Positions 6,887-11,881 of a stretch of 11,881 nt of DNA are shown in pieces. This DNA is from Akkermansiaceae bacterium UBA5688 (lineage in GTDB: Bacteria > Verrucomicrobiota > Verrucomicrobiia > Verrucomicrobiales > Akkermansiaceae): contig DIHU01000017.1 of NCBI GenBank assembly GCA_002420315.1, positions 1-11,881 on the forward strand, read 5' to 3'. The position numbers and the translations under genes are program-made. The notes below the pieces were generated by a model. It was not told where the DNA came from. It saw nothing but the letters and a program-made list of their open reading frames with translations, and did not search any database. The stretch's first letter is position 1. Each line of letters starts with the position of its first letter.

Positions 6887-7045
6887 ATCCCCTTCAAACC
6901 AGTTTACTCCGAAGTTGGCCGGGACAATGGGAATCGAAAGTAGCCATCATTCAGATTTAGCGCTTTGATAGAAGGACGCCTACCTTGTAAAAAAAATCGT
7001 TTAATTTGTAAGTCGTTCTTTAAATAGGGGCATATAGGTCCATTA

Positions 7046-7075
7046 TTTACAATTCTGATCGGGTCTTGGTAATCT
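7046..7075 (+). promoter_or_regulatory. Candidate promoter of the PSCyt-DUF1501 operon
   Basis: TTTACA (7046-7051) and TAATCT (7070-7075) are separated by 18 bases, placing a start about 30 bases before the ATG at 7112. The rest of the 246-base gap after pheS (6866-7111) is AT-rich and holds no other clear feature. Found by eye only. Confidence 0.3.
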
Positions 7076-7111
7076 AAAAGACGTAAGCCTCCGAGGCCTT
7101 CCTGACGCGCC

Positions 7112-9934
7112 ATGAAGTCACTTATCACCTTCATCCTTCTCTGCCATTTCACTTGGGCTGCCACACCAGAGGAGCATGCTACTCTCAAAGCCCTCCCCAT
7201 TATCTCCTCTAAGTGCATAGCCTGCCACGGCGAAGACCCAAATGATATCGACGGCGAACTCAATCTTCTAAGCCGTAAAGGATTCCTCAAAGGAGGCGAA
7301 TTTATCAAAGACCTCCTCATCCCTGGCAATCCTGGAGAATCATTTCTCATGACTGTCATCAAATGGGAAGACCCTGACTTTGAAATGCCTCCCAAGGAGA
7401 ATGATCGCCTCACTCAGGAACAGATCCTCGACATTGAAACTTGGATTAAAAACGGCGCTCCTTGGCCGAGTCAAGCGGCCCAAAAAAAGATCCTCGCATC
7501 CGAAAAAAATAAACGAATTACCAAGGAAGGCCTCATAATCAAAACTTCCGGTGGCCTCACAGACGACTGGACCTTCCGCCGTTATAATCCTGAAACGGTA
7601 TGGGCATTCCTGCCAATCAAAAAGCCGACCCCACCAATCGAGGGAATAAACCCAATTGACGCGTTTGTTCGCGCCAAAATTAAAGCGACTCAATTTGAGC
7701 CAGCCCCACGAGCTGACCTTCGCACTCTCATTCGTCGTGTTTCCTATGACCTTATCGGCCTCCCTCCATCTCCAGACGAAGTCGCTGAATTCATAGCGTC
7801 CGCCCAAGAGGATTTCGACAGTGCCTACTCCACTCTAATTGAACGACTCCTCGCCTCGACCCAGCATGGAGAACGCTGGGCCCAACACTGGCTTGATGTC
7901 GCTCGCTACGCTGATACGGGAGGACTTTCCAACGACTACGAACGCTCAAATGCTTGGCGCTATCGCGACTACGTCATTCGAGCTTTAAATGAGGACAAAC
8001 CATACAACGACTTCATCATGGAGCAGATAGCAGGGGATGAGCTAGCCGACAAATCCCTTCGCGAACGCGTAGGTAATAATGATAATTACAAAAAACTTCA
8101 GAGAAAGGGCCAATACTCATCAAAAGAGGCTGAACAAATGATCGCTTCTTCCTTCCTACGTATGGGCCCTTGGGACCCAGCTATGGTAAAGGCTCCCGAA
8201 GCGCGTCAGCAGTATATCGATGATGTTGTCAATGCCGTGGGACAAACCTTCCTTTCCACTACGATGCGCTGTTTCAAGTGTCATGATCACAAGTTCGACC
8301 CTCTTCCGACCAAAGATTACTATCGTATCTATTCCATTTTTGCAGGAACCCAACTCGCCGAGCGCCATGTTTCATGGCAAAAGTATGACAACAAGATCGG
8401 CTTTGAAGAAGAAAAGGCACAGGTCGAGCTGCTTCATAATTTCGCCGACTCTGAGGCAAGGCGCCTCCAGCAAAAAGTAGAGGAATATGCCCACACATGG
8501 TATACCACGCACCAACTCCCCTACAAGAACCTCAAAGACCGAAAAAACGACCCGGTCGATCAAAAGCCACCTCGCCACGGCGGTCTCAGCGAAGCAGAAA
8601 AAGGCCAACTGAAAGTCCGCGAACAGGACGAATGGATCTGGAATCGACGGACCGAGCGATTCCTCCCCATGGTGCAATCAGTATACAACGGGCCAGACCC
8701 CAAATTCCTGAATGCACGCAAGCTTCGCATGCCTACGAAAATCGATTCTAGCTGGAGACCCGCCTCACATATTCTCACGGGAGGTGCTTTAGAGGCACCT
8801 GGCGAAAAAATCACCCCGGGTGTTCTATCCGCTTTAGGTCTTCCTGTTGAAGGCAGCTCGCAAGACGACCCTTTTGCAACCCCGAAAGATCTCGGCGGCC
8901 GCCGCCTTGCTCTTGCTAAATGGATTTCTCACCCTCAAAACTCACTCACTGCTCGTTCCATTGTCAACAGAATCTGGCAGTACCATTTTGACAAACCCAT
9001 TGCCGGGAATCCCAATAATTTCGGAGTCAAGGGAGCACTCCCAACCCACCCAGAACTCATCGACTGGATTGCCGCCGACTTCGTAGAAAATGGCTGGAGT
9101 ATCAAACGCCTTCATCGCCTCATCCTGACCTCAAAAACTTACCAGCAATCAGGGCGCCATCCTAAACAATACGAGCTCGCTCAGGAAGATCCCAAAAACG
9201 ATCTCTTCGCTTTCTTTCCTAACCGCCGCCTCACGGCTGAAGAACTTCGCGACTCAATGCTTCATATCACCGGGGAACTTAACACGGCTGCTGGCGGCCT
9301 GCCCATTCGTCCCGAAATGAATATGGAAGTCGCCCTTCAGCCGCGCATGATCCAATTCTCGATCGCGCCTACCTACCTACCAAACAAAAGCCGAAATCAG
9401 CGAAATCGGCGTTCTATTTATGTTTATCGCATACGTGGGCTCGCCGACCCCTTCCTAGAGACCTTTAATCAACCGAACCCCAACGACTCTTGTGAAGGGC
9501 GTGACTCCGCCTCTGTCTCCCCACAAGCTTTCACCCTAATGAACAGCGATCTCCTAACAGACCGCTCTATCGCGCTGGCTCTTCGGCTGGCAACTGAATC
9601 GAAAACGCTCGCCGAACAAATCCAACGAGCTTTTCAGCTCGTGTTTAACCGAAACGCCAGCCAATCGGAAGTAGCCAAAATTGAACCCTACATTAGGGAA
9701 ATGCGAGACTATCACGCAAAACACACACCAAAGCCCCGCGAATACCCAACCGAAATCACTCGCTCGCTTGTTGAGGAATTTTCTGGGCAAGCTTTTGAAT
9801 ATGAGGAAATCCTGCCGGTCTTTAACGACTACGAGCGGGACGAACAGGCCTCCGGAGTGAGCCCAAGAATACGAGCTCTCGCTGACCTGTGCCTCATTCT
9901 CTTTAATTCGCACGAATTCGTATACAGTTACTAA
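7112..9934 (+). CDS. Exported PSCyt1-PSCyt2(DUF1549)-PSD1(DUF1553) cytochrome-like protein
   Basis: A 940-residue exported protein of the planctomycete-type cytochrome family. Residues 1-17 form a short Sec-type signal peptide, which supports the ATG at 7112. The PSCyt1 domain (about 20-120) has the heme motif CIACH at 35-39, the MPP at 92-94 that may supply the distal Met ligand, and the usual ending WIKNGAPWP (111-119). PSCyt2/DUF1549 follows (about 178-420), with RWAQHWLDVARYADTGG (255-271) and a second CxxCH, CFKCH at 387-391. After a less conserved, Lys/Glu-rich stretch (about 425-590), PSD1/DUF1553 runs to the end, with GRRLALAKWISHPQNSLTAR (596-615), VNRIWQYHF (618-626) and LILFNSHEF (928-936). 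Members are proposed to be periplasmic redox proteins and often sit near sulfatases or glycan-degrading enzymes; the reaction is not established. The DUF1501 gene follows after 40 bases from stop to the preferred ATG, so an operon is likely. Confidence 0.92.
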   Translation: MKSLITFILLCHFTWAATPEEHATLKALPIISSKCIACHGEDPNDIDGELNLLSRKGFLKGGEFIKDLLIPGNPGESFLMTVIKWEDPDFEMPPKENDRLTQEQILDIETWIKNGAPWPSQAAQKKILASEKNKRITKEGLIIKTSGGLTDDWTFRRYNPETVWAFLPIKKPTPPIEGINPIDAFVRAKIKATQFEPAPRADLRTLIRRVSYDLIGLPPSPDEVAEFIASAQEDFDSAYSTLIERLLASTQHGERWAQHWLDVARYADTGGLSNDYERSNAWRYRDYVIRALNEDKPYNDFIMEQIAGDELADKSLRERVGNNDNYKKLQRKGQYSSKEAEQMIASSFLRMGPWDPAMVKAPEARQQYIDDVVNAVGQTFLSTTMRCFKCHDHKFDPLPTKDYYRIYSIFAGTQLAERHVSWQKYDNKIGFEEEKAQVELLHNFADSEARRLQQKVEEYAHTWYTTHQLPYKNLKDRKNDPVDQKPPRHGGLSEAEKGQLKVREQDEWIWNRRTERFLPMVQSVYNGPDPKFLNARKLRMPTKIDSSWRPASHILTGGALEAPGEKITPGVLSALGLPVEGSSQDDPFATPKDLGGRRLALAKWISHPQNSLTARSIVNRIWQYHFDKPIAGNPNNFGVKGALPTHPELIDWIAADFVENGWSIKRLHRLILTSKTYQQSGRHPKQYELAQEDPKNDLFAFFPNRRLTAEELRDSMLHITGELNTAAGGLPIRPEMNMEVALQPRMIQFSIAPTYLPNKSRNQRNRRSIYVYRIRGLADPFLETFNQPNPNDSCEGRDSASVSPQAFTLMNSDLLTDRSIALALRLATESKTLAEQIQRAFQLVFNRNASQSEVAKIEPYIREMRDYHAKHTPKPREYPTEITRSLVEEFSGQAFEYEEILPVFNDYERDEQASGVSPRIRALADLCLILFNSHEFVYSY

Positions 9935-9974
9935 TAACGAATTTGGAAACTTGACCGGAAAGCTCGATCTCCTC

Positions 9975-11393
9975 ATGAAAACCCCCATCTGTTCCCGCCC
10001 CCTGGCCGACGCATATTCTCGTCGAGAATTTCTCTACGGTCTTGGATCCTCTATGGGCTCCGTGGCCTTTTCATCCCTTCTCGCCGACGAGATTGCAGCC
10101 AATCCCATGGCCCCAAAGAAACCCATGACTCCGGCCAAAGCCAAAAATGTCATCATGCTCTTTATGGAAGGAGGCCCAGGGCACATGGACACATTCGATC
10201 CAAAACCAAAGCTCACCCAGCTCCATAAAACTGAATCTAAAAATGATCGGGGCCTCGCTGCCGGAAACTATCAATTCTACGTCGGTTCTCCTTTCAAATT
10301 TAAAAAAGCCGGGCAGTCCGGCATGGATATGTGTGATCAATGGAAATACATGTCCGATCCCGAAGTGGCCGATGAGCTCTGCAACTACCGTGGTTGTCAG
10401 GCCGAGTCCCTGAACCACCCCGAGGCCTTATTTCACATGAATACTGGCAGCCGCCTTGGTGCCGACCCTAGCCTTGGCGCCTGGGCCACCTATGGTCTTG
10501 GATCAGAAAACCAAAATCTTCCCGGCTACGTCGTCATGACTGAAATGGCCTTGCCCCAGGGTGGTTCGAAAAACTGGTCCAATGGCTTCCTCCCAGCTCA
10601 CTTCCAAGGAACAGCCCTCCGACCCAAAGGCTCTCCTATTCTTGATCTCGAATCACAGTCTTTTAAATCCCGCGCCCACCAACGCGCCTCTTTGGATCAA
10701 CTTGCCTTTCTTAACGATCAACACGCCAAGCGACATCCTGAGCACGCCGACCTTACCGCACGTATGGAATCTTATGAACTCGCCTATCGCATGCAGATGG
10801 AGGTTCCAGAAGTCGTCGACCTCGGGGACGAACCTGAATACATCCGGGAAATGTATGGAATGGACAACAAAGTCACTCATGACTTTGGGCGCCAATGTCT
10901 CATGGCTCGGCGTCTCGTCGAGAAAGGCACGCGCTTTGTACAAATCTTTGCCGGAGGTTGGGATAGCCATGACTACCTTGAACGCGGTCATTCCTCGAGA
11001 ATTTCTGCTGTCGACAAACCATGGGCCGCGCTCATTAAGGACTTAAAACAACGGGGCATGCTCGACGATACTCTCGTCATTTGGAATGGCGAATTTGGCC
11101 GAACGCCGGACAATAATATGCGAGGGGGCGTCTACGCCATTGGCCGCGGCCACAATGCCGACGCCATGACTATCATGATGGCTGGTGGTGGCATCAAAAA
11201 AGGTGCCATCGTCGGAGCAACAGATGAGATCGGAGCCAAAGCCGTCGACATTGCACACCCCATTCGAGACTTTCATGTCACTCTTCTTCACCTTCTTGGG
11301 CTGGATGATAACAAACTCACCTACTTTCACGCCGGCCGCTATAAACAGCTCTCCCAATTCGGCGGAACAGTAATTAAGGAATTGATTAGCTAA
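9975..11393 (+). CDS. DUF1501 family protein with Tat signal
   Basis: A 472-residue member of DUF1501, related to the alkaline phosphatase/sulfatase fold. I prefer the ATG at 9975; a TTG at 9951 would add eight residues. Residues 15-20 are SRREFL, a twin-arginine motif, followed by a hydrophobic stretch (20-36), so the protein is probably exported folded by the Tat system. Family motifs are clear: MEGGPGHMDTFDPKP (64-78), GGWDSHDY (327-334), WNGEFGRTP (370-378), GRGHN (390-394) and GATDEIG (414-420). The conserved Asp, His and Glu of these motifs could bind metal, as in related phosphatases, but no activity has been firmly assigned. DUF1501 genes almost always accompany a PSCyt/PSD1 gene, and here the pair is directly adjacent. 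The two proteins likely act together in the periplasm, reaching it by different export routes (Tat here, Sec for the partner). Confidence 0.92.
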   Translation: MKTPICSRPLADAYSRREFLYGLGSSMGSVAFSSLLADEIAANPMAPKKPMTPAKAKNVIMLFMEGGPGHMDTFDPKPKLTQLHKTESKNDRGLAAGNYQFYVGSPFKFKKAGQSGMDMCDQWKYMSDPEVADELCNYRGCQAESLNHPEALFHMNTGSRLGADPSLGAWATYGLGSENQNLPGYVVMTEMALPQGGSKNWSNGFLPAHFQGTALRPKGSPILDLESQSFKSRAHQRASLDQLAFLNDQHAKRHPEHADLTARMESYELAYRMQMEVPEVVDLGDEPEYIREMYGMDNKVTHDFGRQCLMARRLVEKGTRFVQIFAGGWDSHDYLERGHSSRISAVDKPWAALIKDLKQRGMLDDTLVIWNGEFGRTPDNNMRGGVYAIGRGHNADAMTIMMAGGGIKKGAIVGATDEIGAKAVDIAHPIRDFHVTLLHLLGLDDNKLTYFHAGRYKQLSQFGGTVIKELIS

Positions 11394-11491
11394 ATTCCTT
11401 CAGAAAAATGAAATTCGAACCCATCCGGAAGCCTTTATTTAATCGACTAACTGTTAAAGCCATGGAATCGAGAAAATCCACTCCTTACCAC

Positions 11492-11519
11492 TTGTCATTT
11501 CAAGGTTGAGCGATAACAT
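11492..11519 (+). promoter_or_regulatory. Candidate promoter of sdhC
   Basis: TTGTCA (11492-11497) and TAACAT (11514-11519) are separated by 16 bases. A start near 11526 would give a short leader that begins just before the hairpin at 11528-11540. The 159-base gap after the DUF1501 gene shows no clear terminator. Found by eye only. Confidence 0.35.
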
Positions 11520-11527
11520 TCAACTAT

Positions 11528-11540
11528 CACCCGAGGGGTG
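11528..11540 (+). promoter_or_regulatory. Small hairpin before sdhC
   Basis: CACCC (11528-11532) and GGGTG (11536-11540) form a 5-bp stem with a GAG loop, ending 12 bases before the ATG. The GAGGGG inside it is the only purine-rich, Shine-Dalgarno-like stretch near this start, so the hairpin could hide it. Two more complementary pairs flank it: CACTTG/CAAGTG (11489-11494, 11543-11548) and GTTGA/TCAAC (11505-11509, 11520-11524). Confidence 0.35.
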
Positions 11541-11552
11541 TTCAAGTGAAAC

Positions 11553-11881
11553 ATGAGTGCTTTTTCCTGCTCGCTGTGTGTCTTCGTAAAATCCTCTATT
11601 GGCCGCAAAATCATCGTGGCAGTAACAGGACTTGCACTTGTTTTATTTCTAGCCGGTCACCTAACCGGAAATTTGCTAATTTTTGCGGGGAGAGACGCTT
11701 TTAATGACTATGCTCAATTCCTTCACGAAGTTTTTCACGGGGCGGGAGTGTGGATTGCACGAGTTGGGCTCCTAGCCTGCTTCACTGCTCATCTTTGGTT
11801 CACAATTCTCCTCACAAAACAAAATAAGTCTGCTCGCAAAAAGTATTCTCATCAGGCGACCGTCCAAGCTCCCAAGTCATC
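11553..11881 (+). CDS. sdhC: Succinate dehydrogenase cytochrome b subunit, cut by the right edge
   Basis: The first 109 residues of a b558-type succinate dehydrogenase (complex II) membrane anchor; the gene runs off the window. This subunit holds heme in the inner membrane and passes electrons from succinate oxidation to quinone. The N-terminus has the typical SSIGRKIIVAVTGLALVLF (14-32), which opens the first membrane helix (about 18-42), followed by GHLTGNLLIF (35-44). A second helix spans about 66-88. His36 and His80 lie within helices where the family has heme-ligating histidines. The ATG at 11553 is the sensible start, because an in-frame TGA lies at 11547-11549. sdhA and sdhB would be expected downstream. 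It looks separate from the DUF1501 operon because of the 159-base gap and candidate promoter. Confidence 0.93.
   Translation, partial: MSAFSCSLCVFVKSSIGRKIIVAVTGLALVLFLAGHLTGNLLIFAGRDAFNDYAQFLHEVFHGAGVWIARVGLLACFTAHLWFTILLTKQNKSARKKYSHQATVQAPKS

Noticed and set aside
6904..7413. 169-residue minus-strand reading frame
   Set aside because: About three fifths of it is antisense to the signal peptide and heme domain of the PSCyt/PSD1 gene, and its Ser/Arg/Pro-rich composition is typical of antisense frames.
9951..9974. TTG start giving a 480-residue DUF1501 protein
   Set aside because: The ATG at 9975 is a better codon and still leaves 14 residues before the twin-arginine motif. The TTG is not excluded.
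11395..11460. Possible minus-strand tRNA: a GGTTCGAAT stretch looks like a T-loop
   Set aside because: The T-stem needs two G-T pairs, no acceptor partner was found at the right distance, and there is no D-stem pattern or anticodon stem.
1..11881. CRISPR array, insertion sequence, prophage or toxin-antitoxin module
   Set aside because: No regularly spaced repeats, terminal inverted repeats, transposase, integrase or phage motifs were seen on either strand.

Overview
The window looks like chromosomal DNA from a member of the Planctomycetota-Verrucomicrobiota-Chlamydiota group, most likely a Verrucomicrobiota bacterium. Three signs point there. A secreted PSCyt1-PSCyt2(DUF1549)-PSD1(DUF1553) protein sits next to a Tat-exported DUF1501 protein, a pair greatly expanded in these phyla. 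The partial cytochrome b subunit of succinate dehydrogenase at the right edge is of the single-subunit b558 type. Most genes also lack a convincing Shine-Dalgarno sequence. The taxon is inferred from protein content and no phylogeny was run.

Layout, left to right: (1) the 3' part of a gene for a membrane-anchored HEAT-repeat protein, open to the left edge, followed by a strong hairpin terminator; (2) an NhaC-family antiporter gene that starts almost inside that terminator; (3) on the minus strand, asparaginyl-tRNA synthetase (asnS), whose stop codon overlaps the antiporter stop, with an unrecognised 147-residue gene upstream of it; (4) rpmI and rplT (ribosomal proteins bL35 and bL20), with a hairpin-rich spacer and a good terminator; (5) pheS, with its own candidate promoter and no pheT beside it; (6) a probable two-gene operon for a two-heme-motif PSCyt/PSD1 protein and a DUF1501 protein; (7) the start of sdhC, cut by the right edge.

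The middle of the window is a translation block: two aminoacyl-tRNA synthetases and two large-subunit ribosomal proteins. The right part is exported and respiratory: a putative periplasmic c-type cytochrome protein with a Sec-type signal, its Tat-exported partner, and the membrane anchor of complex II. The PSCyt/DUF1501 pair is widespread but its biochemistry is poorly defined.

No tRNA or rRNA gene, CRISPR array, insertion sequence, integrase or phage gene was seen. No clearly new multi-gene system is present. The points most worth a second look are the unrecognised gene upstream of asnS, a perfect inverted repeat between it and asnS, the structured rpmI-rplT spacer, the terminator squeezed against the antiporter start, and the structured leader of sdhC.
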